Source of the DNA: Williamsia phyllosphaerae | GTDB lineage: Bacteria; Actinomycetota; Actinomycetes; Mycobacteriales; Mycobacteriaceae | Direction: 5' to 3' | Assembly: GCF_014635305.1 (NCBI RefSeq) | Contig: NZ_BMCS01000001.1 | Coordinates: forward strand, 1,426,001 to 1,490,000 | Length of the DNA: 64,000 bases | Shown here: positions 25,430-33,889 of the stretch, piece by piece | How the letters are laid out: each line of letters opens with the position of its first letter | Numbering within the stretch: the stretch's first letter is position 1 | The notes under the pieces: model-generated | Database searches by the model: none | Told to the model about the DNA's origin: nothing | The model's input: only the letters and a program-made list of their open reading frames with translations | Position numbers and translations under genes: made by a program

Positions 25430-26356
25430 TCACGCGGTGAAACCGAAACCGGGGAACCCCCCGCTACCCGTCTCCAGGTAGTACATAATCTGATTCTTTC
25501 TATCGTGGATGGGTGTAGCGAGATATCTCTCACTGATCCGGATAGCCATCTGATTTTGAACAGCACTGAAACCGGGAACTGCTTCCACTAAGCTGGCCAC
25601 GGTGTTACCTACGATGTATGCCGGAAGCAGAACGCTGCCAACTGATTTTGTTTCGACCTCCTCGCGGAGATCTGATGTATGCGCGAGTCTCAGCGTGAAG
25701 CCTTCGATCATTGAACTCATTATTGCTGGTATCAGCCGATAATTTCCCTCGTACTCTTTGCGGAGTCTAATGCCAAACGTCTGAAAGACAAACGAGACAA
25801 AAACAGATATCCGACCTAGTACAACAGACTCATTGTCTTCGAGTTCATCTAAAGCCTCCCGGGAAACCTGCTCGTCGGACGAATATAACAGTGATGTAAA
25901 ACTCACATAGCTTCGCCATTCGACACTGTCGCTTATGCGGCGGATATCTCGATCAACGCCCACCATGACGCTGTCGCGAAGAAGGTCCAGCCTCCCCTCT
26001 TCCGACTCAAGCTCGTTCTTGCGAGTAGCTACAAGATTGAAAGCCGCATCGACCGACTCATCCGAGAGGACCGCGGATCTGATCCAACTAGTCCGCGCCA
26101 GTTCTAAAATTAAATCACGAGTAAACTCTTTCTTGCTGTCCCATCGGCGATAGGCGGTGCTGCGGGAAACCCGTGCCGCTCGGATCGTGTCTTCGAAACC
26201 CTGTTGGGTTAGTCCTACTTCCAGTCCAGCGTCGTGGACTGCGTCGACCGCGGCTTTGATGATGACGTCGGAAGGTTTGTCCGGTTGCGCCCGTCCTGCG
26301 TGTCGATCGCCACCCCTTCCAGTGTTGTGCTGTCCGGGTTTTTCACTCTTCGCCAT
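25430..26356 (-). CDS. TetR-like regulator in an AT-richer insert
   Basis: The 308 residues start at ATG 26356 with AGGAG upstream. The N-terminal 30 residues are basic. The helix-turn-helix is TQQGFEDTIRAARVSRSTAYRRWDSKKEF at about residues 47-75, clearly TetR-type. The C-terminal domain is longer than usual and ends in an aromatic/Gly tail (YYLETGSGGFPGFGFTA). Base and codon use is visibly AT-richer than in flanking genes (runs such as TTCTAAAATTAAATCACG), which suggests transfer. It is divergent from the dehydrogenase-like gene and is its most likely regulator. Confidence 0.75.
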   Translation of the reverse strand: MAKSEKPGQHNTGRGGDRHAGRAQPDKPSDVIIKAAVDAVHDAGLEVGLTQQGFEDTIRAARVSRSTAYRRWDSKKEFTRDLILELARTSWIRSAVLSDESVDAAFNLVATRKNELESEEGRLDLLRDSVMVGVDRDIRRISDSVEWRSYVSFTSLLYSSDEQVSREALDELEDNESVVLGRISVFVSFVFQTFGIRLRKEYEGNYRLIPAIMSSMIEGFTLRLAHTSDLREEVETKSVGSVLLPAYIVGNTVASLVEAVPGFSAVQNQMAIRISERYLATPIHDRKNQIMYYLETGSGGFPGFGFTA

Positions 26357-26526
26357 GTTCTGACAACTCCTGTCCTGACACATCTGATCTCAAGTGATCG
26401 GACCGAACGCTTGACCGACGCATCTCACTGGATCAGACTAGGGCAGACAAGGCATGCGCAACAGTGGCTGTCCGTCGGACGGAAGCTGTGGTCCGCAGGC
26501 CGCCAGCAGAGACAGGGGGCGGGGTC

Positions 26527-27615
26527 ATGACCGACCGTCAATGCACGATCGTGGTTCACGGCACCGGAGGCCTGCCTTTAGGTCTACTTTGTCGCCAACT
26601 CGGAGAGGCCAGCCACCCATACACCCTCGTTGGTCGGCTGAACCCAGATGATGAGAGACGCCGTGCCGTAGTAAAGGCGCTTCGAGGATGCGGCGGATTC
26701 CTCTCAGGGGAGCATGTTGAGTCGGCACAGTACGTGAGCGTCCCGCGGATGATCGTCACAGGCGACGGGGACGGCGAACAGCAACTCGCAGCACTGTTGC
26801 GCCAGCCTGGCGATGTCCTGTACTTGCACTCAGTTCGCCAGGGTCAAGCAGGGATTGTTGAAGGTGTCGTGGCCGCCATTGCTGATCGACGCAGGATGTT
26901 GGTTCCGGGAGTCCTGTACTTGATGCCGTGTGAAAACACAGTTGCGTATGAAATTTCCAGGCTGGAATCTCGACTGCGTGGTCCAGGGTTCACGTATATG
27001 CCTGCGATGGTTGACCGGATTTGTTCTAACGTCGGCATCACGCGGGCCGGAACGCCGTTCGTAACCGCAGAGGAAGAGTACGAGTGGGCGGCCCAGATCG
27101 ACGAGACCGGTGGCGACGCGCACGACGCCATCAGGCACTTGGCTTCCACGATCGGCCTCAAGGTCGTGCCTGATATCAGGCCCATCAAATTTAGAAAACT
27201 ACTTCTCATGAACGGTTCGCAGCTGGGCTATAGCGTACTCGCTCACAAGAGGGGGCATGATTACCTCTCCGAATATCACAGCGCCAGGCCGCGCGCGTTG
27301 AAGGTCCTTATGCAGGATTTGTTGTCTGCGGTTGAGAACTCGCAATTCGAATATGACGACGAACTCAAGCAAAAGTTTGACTGGTATTACGATCGAATCC
27401 TGGCGAGTATGTCGACCGGCGCAGACGGCAAGGGTGACACAACTGCTCGGATGATGAGCAAGGCGTCGACGGAGTCGGCAGGCGACTATCTGCGGGATGT
27501 GGCCGACAAGCTCGGTGACGCGGTCACGATCCTCCGCACGCGGTACTCGGCCGACGTGGTGGATAAGAAGCTTATTAAGCGGTCCTACGACGCGGCGCGG
27601 TCAATCGAATTCTGA
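26527..27615 (+). CDS. Mannitol-1-phosphate dehydrogenase-like protein with altered active site
   Basis: The 362 residues from ATG 26527 resemble the polyol-specific long-chain dehydrogenases. There is an N-terminal Rossmann-like VVHGTGGLPLG, then PCENTVAYEI (compare ACENMVRGT in MtlD), a MVDRICSN block (compare AVDRIVPP), EEYEWAAQID (compare ETFSEWIVDK) and KLLLMNGSQL (compare KLFTLNTGHA). The catalytic K and N align to K224 and N229, but the family's third residue, His, is Q232. The third glycine of the nucleotide motif is also Pro17. It may therefore act on a different substrate or have lost polyol oxidation. It is divergent from the TetR gene in the same insert. Confidence 0.65.
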   Translation: MTDRQCTIVVHGTGGLPLGLLCRQLGEASHPYTLVGRLNPDDERRRAVVKALRGCGGFLSGEHVESAQYVSVPRMIVTGDGDGEQQLAALLRQPGDVLYLHSVRQGQAGIVEGVVAAIADRRRMLVPGVLYLMPCENTVAYEISRLESRLRGPGFTYMPAMVDRICSNVGITRAGTPFVTAEEEYEWAAQIDETGGDAHDAIRHLASTIGLKVVPDIRPIKFRKLLLMNGSQLGYSVLAHKRGHDYLSEYHSARPRALKVLMQDLLSAVENSQFEYDDELKQKFDWYYDRILASMSTGADGKGDTTARMMSKASTESAGDYLRDVADKLGDAVTILRTRYSADVVDKKLIKRSYDAARSIEF

Positions 27616-27813
27616 CGCTGCCTTCGAGTGAAGGTCCTCGACCTGTCGCCCAAGATCCTTCATTCGAGCATCAACTGCCGCCCGCCCAAGCCGAGCAACT
27701 CGGCGGTCGAAGTCTTCAGCTTCGGCCATAGACTCTTCATGTTGCACGACCTCCTGCTCTGAAAGGTCTGCGCTGAGGGTGTCCACATTCCGTTCATACG
27801 TGCGGTGCACCAT
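27601..27813 (-). CDS. Small charged protein of unknown function
   Basis: The 70 residues start at ATG 27813, preceded by GTGGAGG at good spacing, which argues that it is a real gene. It is rich in Glu, Asp, Arg and Ala, without Cys or hydrophobic segments. The heptad-like run EEVVQHEESMAEAEDFDRRVARLGRAAVDARMKDLGRQVEDL-type pattern (residues about 20-63) predicts one or two helices or a coiled coil. It converges on the dehydrogenase-like gene and overlaps it by 15 bases. It could be a small partner or antitoxin-like protein, but nothing specific is recognised. Confidence 0.5.
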   Translation of the reverse strand: MVHRTYERNVDTLSADLSEQEVVQHEESMAEAEDFDRRVARLGRAAVDARMKDLGRQVEDLHSKAASEFD

Positions 27814-28312
27814 ATTAGTTGCCTCCACTTACCTTTTGGTGCCAGTCAACCTTGAGACACCAGATGATGGGGTCGAGGTGGACGACCGGCCACGCATCTT
27901 CCGATACGACGATCAGTACACCGTACATCGGGCTTCATTACACGACTGTGAGGAGATCTGGCCTAGGCGCCACGCACACGGACACGGCGTGTGACCCATG
28001 TGGTGTTTGTGGCTCTTGTTACAGAAGCTACTATGCCCGCGAAGGACGAACGCGTCAATCGCTAAACGCGGCTTCAGTCGTCGTCCAAAAAGTCCAGATA
28101 AACCGCCCCCAGGCTGCGGATCAGTTAAAACAACCCACACGAACGCGACTCTGCCTGTGCGACACCGGGAGGTCACCACGACCACCGACGACGTCACGTC
28201 TTCACCCACGACCGTGGCGTCGGCATCTCAGCCGCGCGTACTCCTATGCGTTGCGGTCGCACGCGCTCCGAGCCGGATCGGCTGTCACTCCTCTCACAGG
28301 AAGCGGTGCGCG
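27814..28312. other. Gene-free stretch at the far end of the insert
   Basis: About 500 bases lack a supportable gene. A small stem-loop is visible at 27975-27993 (CACACG, 7 bases, CGTGTG) followed by a T/G-rich run. Composition returns to the high-GC host pattern near 28250. No integrase, transposase remnant or tRNA-Ser-derived repeat was seen. Confidence 0.6.
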
Positions 28313-29035
28313 TCAGACGCCGAACAGCGGCGGCAGCGCCAGCAGGATGATCGCGGTCCAGGCGACGTGGGTCAGCATGGGCGCGAGGACACCGCCGGTC
28401 GCACGTCGTTCCAGAGCGCACACGAGTCCGAGCAGGATCGCTGCGAAGCCGAGCATCGGGTTGCCGCTGGCCAGCGTCACGACGATGTAGATGATCGTCG
28501 AGTAGACCACCGGGTAGTACTTGCCCAGCGCCGAGTAGAGGGCGCCGCGGAAGAACAGTTCCTCGGCGATGCCGTTGACCAGTGCGATCGCGACGACGAG
28601 GGCGAGGTTGCCCGCGGTCGCGTACTCGAAGACGCCGGCGATCAGGTCGCGGATCGGGGGGATCTCGCGGACCACGAGCCCGCCGACGACGAAGAACAGG
28701 CCGAGCCCGATCCCCACACCGAGCCCGGTGAGCACCGGTCGGCGTTTGTGTCCGCGCCACGTGACCCGCCCCAGGTGTAGCGGTCGCGACAACGCCGCCC
28801 CCACGACCCAGACCGCGGCGAGCGCGAGTGTGTAGACGTAGAAGATCGGGTCGCCCGGCTTCGCCGACAGCGACAGTGCGAGGAACACCGCACCGAACAC
28901 GAGGAAGACGATCACCACGATCCGGCGGCGTCGCACCACCGACCGCGCCTCGTCGGGATTCGTGGGTCGACGGTCGAGCAGCGCGGTACGCAACTGGTCC
29001 CAACCCTCGGTGGCCCTGGTTGTCATCGTGGTCAT
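28313..29035 (-). CDS. CPBP family intramembrane metalloprotease
   Basis: The 240 residues start at ATG 29035. About six hydrophobic segments carry the family motifs: AEELFFRG (EExxxR) and later LTHVAWT as the third, His-containing motif. The intermediate FxxxH motif is degenerate (STIIYIVVTLAS), so activity is uncertain. It starts 4 bases after the stop of the NmrA-like gene, so they share a transcript. The N-terminal 30 residues are cytoplasmic and Arg-rich. Confidence 0.82.
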   Translation of the reverse strand: MTTMTTRATEGWDQLRTALLDRRPTNPDEARSVVRRRRIVVIVFLVFGAVFLALSLSAKPGDPIFYVYTLALAAVWVVGAALSRPLHLGRVTWRGHKRRPVLTGLGVGIGLGLFFVVGGLVVREIPPIRDLIAGVFEYATAGNLALVVAIALVNGIAEELFFRGALYSALGKYYPVVYSTIIYIVVTLASGNPMLGFAAILLGLVCALERRATGGVLAPMLTHVAWTAIILLALPPLFGV

Positions 29036-29039
29036 GGTC

Positions 29040-30200
29040 TCACCGCCCGACGTGTGACGCGATCTTGTTGGCACGGGACACCGCGAAGTCGACGCCGGTG
29101 CGGACGGCCCCCGCGGCGGGACCGACCGACAGCACGAGGCCGGCGCCGAGGCGCTCGAACTCGTTCCATCCACGTGCGGTGATGACGCTGGACCCGACGC
29201 GTCGGATCCGCAACCAGTCGCCGCCGGCCCACTCGGGGTCGGAGTCGGCGAGGTGGTGGATGTCGGCGAGCTTGTTCACCGGCAGTGCCGGTCCGGCGTG
29301 CAGCGAGGCCTCGACGGCCTGGCGCACGGTGAGCAGACCGCCGGGCGGGTCGGGGACGATCGATCGGATGCGGTCCTCCGACGCGAACATCGGGTAGTCC
29401 AGGGACGCGACCAGGTCCCCGGTGAGGTCGGTCGGCACGGGCACCAACCGCCCGCTGACCAGCGACGCCAGCCCGGTGCCCAGGCCGCGCAGCGGCAAGG
29501 GGAGCCGGCGACGTCGCGCTGCGGAGAGGTAGGTGAAGAGCAGCTCGCGGTAGCTGGCCTTGTTCGCACCGGCCACGTCGTAGGCGCCCGCCGGGAGCCT
29601 GTCGGCATCGGCTGCGGCGACGAGGTAGTACACGACGTCGCGCACGGAGATCGGGTCCATCTTGTTGTCGGCCCAGTGCGGGAGCGGGATGACGGGGAGT
29701 CGGTCGGACAGATACCGCACCAGCTCGAACGAGGTCGACCCGGCGCCGACGACGACCGCCGCGCGCAGCCACACGAGCTCGGGTCCGTCCTCGACCTTCA
29801 GGTACTCGGCGACCTCCGCGCGGCTCGCGAGGTGCTCGGAGAGCTTCTCGCCCTCGGGGACGAACCCGCCGAGGTAGACGATGCGCGAGACACCGGCGTC
29901 CTTGGCCGCCTCGGCGACGTTGCGCGCGGCCGCGTTGTCCTTGTGGCGGAAGTCGGTCTCACCGATGCCGTGCACCAGGTAGTAGACGACGTCGACGTGA
30001 CCGACGGCGCCGAAGGCGGTGGCCGCGGCGGTGCGGTCGGATGCGTCGAGGGCGACGGGCACCACGTCGTCGTACCACCCGAATGCGGCCAGCCCGTCGG
30101 GCTTGCGCGACGCGGCGATGACCTCGTGGCCTTCGGACAGAAGTTCGGTGACCAGACGTGACCCCACGTAGCCGGTGGCACCTGTGACCAGAATTCGCAT
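29040..30200 (-). CDS. NmrA/extended-SDR-type NAD(P)-binding protein
   Basis: The 386 residues begin with the cofactor motif TGATGYVGS (residues 6-14). The N-terminal 250 residues fit an atypical extended SDR (VYYLVHGIGETDFRHKDNAAARNVAEAA, MDPISVRDVVYYLV). The C-terminal 130 residues, including an HHLADSDPEWAGGDWLRIRR block, look like a membrane-proximal or ligand-binding extension known from mycobacterial homologues. The active-site YxxxK is not obvious, so a regulatory or binding role is possible. It is the first gene of a pair with the CPBP protease. Confidence 0.75.
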   Translation of the reverse strand: MRILVTGATGYVGSRLVTELLSEGHEVIAASRKPDGLAAFGWYDDVVPVALDASDRTAAATAFGAVGHVDVVYYLVHGIGETDFRHKDNAAARNVAEAAKDAGVSRIVYLGGFVPEGEKLSEHLASRAEVAEYLKVEDGPELVWLRAAVVVGAGSTSFELVRYLSDRLPVIPLPHWADNKMDPISVRDVVYYLVAAADADRLPAGAYDVAGANKASYRELLFTYLSAARRRRLPLPLRGLGTGLASLVSGRLVPVPTDLTGDLVASLDYPMFASEDRIRSIVPDPPGGLLTVRQAVEASLHAGPALPVNKLADIHHLADSDPEWAGGDWLRIRRVGSSVITARGWNEFERLGAGLVLSVGPAAGAVRTGVDFAVSRANKIASHVGR

Positions 30201-30285
30201 AACCCCCACCGTACGGAGGGTGACGTGCGGATTCAGTGTGAGATGTGGCTCGTGCGGCCCTGGGAACAACCGCGCCGACGGGCGA

Positions 30286-31338
30286 CTACAGCCAATCCCG
30301 CCGCTTGAACAGCAGGTAGAGCACCGTCATCGACACCACCAGCAACGACACGCTGGTGATGAACCCGCCGGTGTGCTCGAAACCGGGGAACGGGACGTTC
30401 TGGCCGTAGAAACCGGTGATCGCGGTCGGGACGGCGATGATCGCGGCCCATGCCGTGAGCTGTTTCATCACCGTGTTGAGGCGGGCGTCCTGCAACGAGA
30501 GGTTGGTCTCGAACACGGTGGTCACCATGTCGCGCAGCGACTCGGTCCACTCGGTGACCCGCAGGACGTGGTCGTAGAGGTCGGTGAACTCGGGCTCGAG
30601 GGTGTCGCCGTGGCCGAGCTCGTGTCGCTTGCGCTGGATCAGCGACACCACCTCGCGCATCGGCAGCACCACGCGGCGCAGCGCGACGAGGTTCTTGCGC
30701 AGCGAATAGGTGCGCCGCTGCAGGGCCCGGGAGGCGACCTTCTCGTCGAACAGCAGCTCCTCGAGATCCTCGATGGCGTCGTCGAGCTGCTGGACGGTGT
30801 CGAAGTGCCCGTCGACCACCACGTCGAGCAGTCCGTGCAGGAGTGCGCCCACGCCGTAGTCCTGCCCACCGATCTCATCCCACCGGCGCAGCACCTCGTC
30901 CATGTCGAAGACGTCGCTGTACTCGCTGTCACCCCGGTCGCCGCCGCCCTCGGTGAGCCGCACGGTGATCAGCGCGTTGTGCACGATGAACAGGGAAATC
31001 CGCTCGAACCGGATCCGGGCCGCGGCGGCGTCGACGGCCTCGTCCCCGGTCGTCGCCGTGGGTGCATCGAACGCGACGGCGTAGACCGTGACGAAGGTGT
31101 GCTTGGCGTAGGCGGTGGCCTTGACCCGCTCGGAGGCCGCCAACGCGTCCTCGACCGCCCACTTGTTGAGGCTGAGTTCTTCGGCGAGCCGGGTCATCGT
31201 GTCGTGCGTCGGGTTGATCAGATCGGCCCAGACGAGGCGGTCCGGGTCGTCGATGCAGTCCGACACCTTCTCGAGCTCGAAGCCGTCGACCGGTTCGCCC
31301 TTGTGCCAGATCTGGCCGCGCACGGCCTGGTTGCTCAC
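30286..31338 (-). CDS. corA: CorA family metal ion transporter
   Basis: The 350 residues start at GTG. A large N-terminal cytoplasmic domain is followed by two C-terminal membrane segments (AWAAIIAVPTAITGFYGQNVPFPG and FITSVSLLVVSMTVLYLLF) and a short basic tail, the CorA layout. The selectivity signature after the first helix reads YGQN instead of the canonical YGMN. It presumably carries Mg2+ or related divalent ions as a pentamer, but the substitution in the filter leaves the ion open. Confidence 0.85.
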   Translation of the reverse strand: MSNQAVRGQIWHKGEPVDGFELEKVSDCIDDPDRLVWADLINPTHDTMTRLAEELSLNKWAVEDALAASERVKATAYAKHTFVTVYAVAFDAPTATTGDEAVDAAAARIRFERISLFIVHNALITVRLTEGGGDRGDSEYSDVFDMDEVLRRWDEIGGQDYGVGALLHGLLDVVVDGHFDTVQQLDDAIEDLEELLFDEKVASRALQRRTYSLRKNLVALRRVVLPMREVVSLIQRKRHELGHGDTLEPEFTDLYDHVLRVTEWTESLRDMVTTVFETNLSLQDARLNTVMKQLTAWAAIIAVPTAITGFYGQNVPFPGFEHTGGFITSVSLLVVSMTVLYLLFKRRDWL

Positions 31339-31368
31339 GACCTCATCGTGCCACCGCCGAGCCGTCGG

Positions 31369-32484
31369 TCAGCGGTGAGTGGAGAACCCCGAGCGTCGAC
31401 GGTGTCGCTCGACGGCCAGCCCGACGAGACGATCGATCAGGTCGGTGTACTCGAGGCCGGTCGCCTCCCACATCTTCGGATACATCGACGACGGGGTGAA
31501 GCCGGGAATGGTGTTCACCTCGTTGAGCAGCCAGCCGCGGCCGTCCTCCTCGTAGAAGAAGTCGACCCGGGCCATGCCCGAGCACCGCAGCGCGGTGAAC
31601 GCGCGGCCTGCGAGTTCGCGTACCTCGGCGATGGCGTCGTCGGTGAGTTTCGCCGGGATCGACAGTGCCGCGGTGCCGTTGAGGTACTTGTCCTCGTAGT
31701 CGTAGAACTCCGCGCCGGGCAGGATCTCGCCGGGAAGGGAGGTCTCCGGAATCGCGTTGCCGAGCACCGCGACCTCGATCTCGCGACCGACGACGCCCTC
31801 CTCGATGACGATCACCTCGTCGTAGGTCAGGGCCAGGTCGATGGCGGCGACGAGTTCGTCGGCGTCGTGGGCCTTGGAGATGCCGACCGACGATCCGAGG
31901 TTGGCGGGCTTGACGAACACCGGCAGGCCCAGTTCGGCCAGTACCCGGTCGACGATGTCGGAGCGGGTGCCGATGCCGTCGCGGTACTCCAACCAGCGGC
32001 ATTGCGGGATCCCGGCCTGGGCCGTGGCGACCTTGGCCATCGCCTTGTCCATGCACAGCGCGGACCCGAGCACTCCGCTGCCGACGTAGGGGATGCCCGC
32101 GAGCTCCAACATGCCCTGCACGGTGCCGTCCTCGCCGTGCGGTCCGTGCAGCAGCGGCAGAACCACGATCGGGGCGTCGGAATCGGCGTCCCGGAGCAGC
32201 TTCAGTGCCTCGACCTCGGTGCCAGTCGTGCTCAGCGAGGAGGGAAGGGCGTGCGACCCGGTGAGCGCGGCGATGGCGTCGTCGTTGCGGACCCACTGCC
32301 CCTCGTGGGTGATGCCGATGGGGACGAGGTCGTACCGGCTGCGGTCGGCCGCGGCCAACACGTGTGCGGCGGAGACGCAGGAGACGTCGTGCTCGGCGGA
32401 GACGCCGCCGAACAGGACCACGAGGCGGTGCCGGCCCGGGGTCTCGCCGGGAGAGGAACCGCTCTCGGGGGCGGGAATCAGCAT
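31369..32484 (-). CDS. ddl: D-alanine--D-alanine ligase
   Basis: This 371-residue ATP-grasp ligase starts at ATG 32484. It has VLFGGVSAEHDVSCVSA at the N-terminus, LLHGPHGEDGTVQGML, the omega-loop-type FYDYEDKYL, and LLNEVNTIPGFTPSSMYPKMW near the end. The YDYEDKY element matches D-Ala-D-Ala enzymes rather than D-Ala-D-Lac ones. It makes the dipeptide for peptidoglycan. It is divergent from a murF-like gene across a 76-base region with a 10-base dyad. The arrangement is unlike the usual ddl location in Mycobacteriales, so this may be a second copy. Confidence 0.9.
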   Translation of the reverse strand: MLIPAPESGSSPGETPGRHRLVVLFGGVSAEHDVSCVSAAHVLAAADRSRYDLVPIGITHEGQWVRNDDAIAALTGSHALPSSLSTTGTEVEALKLLRDADSDAPIVVLPLLHGPHGEDGTVQGMLELAGIPYVGSGVLGSALCMDKAMAKVATAQAGIPQCRWLEYRDGIGTRSDIVDRVLAELGLPVFVKPANLGSSVGISKAHDADELVAAIDLALTYDEVIVIEEGVVGREIEVAVLGNAIPETSLPGEILPGAEFYDYEDKYLNGTAALSIPAKLTDDAIAEVRELAGRAFTALRCSGMARVDFFYEEDGRGWLLNEVNTIPGFTPSSMYPKMWEATGLEYTDLIDRLVGLAVERHRRRSGFSTHR

Positions 32485-32486
32485 GG

Positions 32487-32530
32487 ACCACACCCTACGG
32501 ACCCCATCGGTTGCCTGGCGAGGGTGTGGT
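32487..32530. promoter_or_regulatory. 10-base dyad in the ddl/murF divergent promoter
   Basis: ACCACACCCT at 32487-32496 and AGGGTGTGGT at 32521-32530 are perfect inverted repeats separated by 24 bases. They occupy most of the gap between the divergent starts at 32484 and 32561. They could be a shared operator or the flanks of a regulator footprint. No protein is assigned. Confidence 0.4.
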
Positions 32531-32560
32531 TTCCCGGCGGCGGCAGAGTACTTTCGGTGG

Positions 32561-33889
32561 GTGCATTTCTCAGCGAACGAGGTGGCAGAAGCGACCGGCG
32601 GCCGTCTCACCGGCCCCGATGTCACCGTCGACGGCGCCAGCATCGACTCGCGGACCGTGGCGGCGGGACAACTGTTCGTCCCGATCGTCGCCGAGCGTGA
32701 CGGCCACGACTTCATCGCCACAGCCGTCGACGCCGGTGCATCGGCGTTCCTCACCGACCGCGCGGTGGATTCTGACGCGACGTCGATCCAGGTGGCCGAC
32801 ACCTCCCTCGCCCTCGCCGATCTCGGACGGGCGGCCCGCGCGCGGCTGACCGGACCGGTCATCGGGGTCACCGGCTCGGTGGGCAAGACCTCGACCAAAG
32901 ATCTCCTCGCGCAGGTGCTCTCGACGCAGATGCGCACCGCGGCCAACGAGCGGTCGTTCAACAACGAGCTGGGTCTGCCGTTGACGCTGTTCGGCGCGCC
33001 CGACGGCACCGAGGCGGTGGTGGTCGAGATGGGCGCCCGCGGAGTCGGACACATCGCGACGCTCTGCGACATCGCGCACCCCACCATCGGCGTCGTCACG
33101 CGGGTCGACGGGGTTCACCTGGAGTTGTTCGGCAGCATCGCCGCGGTCGCGCAGGCGAAGGGGGAACTCGTCGAGTCGTTGCCCGCCGACGGACTGGCCG
33201 TGCTGAACATCGACCAGGAGGCGGTCGCGGCGATGGCGTCACGGACGTCTGCGCGTGTCATCGGCTACGGCCTCGCCACACCCGCCGACGTCCACGCCGC
33301 CGACATCCGACTCGACTCCGAGCTCCGCCCGACCTTCACCCTGCACACCCCGTGGGGGTCGGTCGAGGTGTCGATGGCCGCGCGCGGTCGTCATCAGGTG
33401 TCGAACGCGCTGGCCGCGACCGCGGTGGCCGGTGGCGTCGGCATCGACCTCGACAAGATCGCCGAGGGGCTGTCCGGTGCGGCCATCTCCGGCCTGCGGA
33501 TGGAGCTGTCGCGCACCGACTCCGGGGTCGCGGTGCTCAACGACTCCTACAACGCCAACCCGACCTCGATGAACGCGGCGCTCGACGCGCTCGTCGGGTT
33601 GTCCGACCGGCGCCGGGTCGCGGTTCTCGGGGTGATGGCCGAACTCGGTGACACCGCGCGCGCCGAGCACCTCGCCATCAGCGAACGCGCCGCCACCATC
33701 GGCGTGGACGTGATCGCCGTCGACGCAGCCGATTACGGCCCGTCGGTCACCCATGTTCCCGACATCAACGCCGCGGTCGCCGCGCTGAGCGACCTGCGGT
33801 CCGGGGATGCCGTTCTCGTCAAGGGCAGTCGGGTCGCGGCACTCGAACGGGTCGCGGCTGCATTGCTCGCCGCACCGGGCGCCTCCTGA
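32561..33889 (+). CDS. murF: MurF-type UDP-MurNAc-tripeptide--D-Ala-D-Ala ligase
   Basis: The 442 residues start at GTG. MurF features appear in order: DSRTVAAGQLFVPIVAERDGHDFI, ATP loop GVTGSVGKTSTKDLL, RSFNNELGLPLTLF, VVEMGARGVGHI, and DSYNANPTSMNAAL. It attaches D-Ala-D-Ala to the muramyl tripeptide in the cytosol. At 442 residues it is about 70 shorter than M. tuberculosis MurF, and it lies outside any division/cell-wall cluster here, next to ddl. A second, dedicated copy is therefore likely. Confidence 0.87.
   Translation: MHFSANEVAEATGGRLTGPDVTVDGASIDSRTVAAGQLFVPIVAERDGHDFIATAVDAGASAFLTDRAVDSDATSIQVADTSLALADLGRAARARLTGPVIGVTGSVGKTSTKDLLAQVLSTQMRTAANERSFNNELGLPLTLFGAPDGTEAVVVEMGARGVGHIATLCDIAHPTIGVVTRVDGVHLELFGSIAAVAQAKGELVESLPADGLAVLNIDQEAVAAMASRTSARVIGYGLATPADVHAADIRLDSELRPTFTLHTPWGSVEVSMAARGRHQVSNALAATAVAGGVGIDLDKIAEGLSGAAISGLRMELSRTDSGVAVLNDSYNANPTSMNAALDALVGLSDRRRVAVLGVMAELGDTARAEHLAISERAATIGVDVIAVDAADYGPSVTHVPDINAAVAALSDLRSGDAVLVKGSRVAALERVAAALLAAPGAS

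Noticed and set aside
24998-28312. Prophage or integrative element at tRNA-Ser
   Set aside because: No integrase, phage gene or duplicated tRNA 3' end is present, so only a possible transferred insert is claimed.
30175-32700. 841-codon plus-strand open frame opposite corA and ddl
   Set aside because: It crosses two conserved minus-strand genes and has the composition of a high-GC shadow frame.
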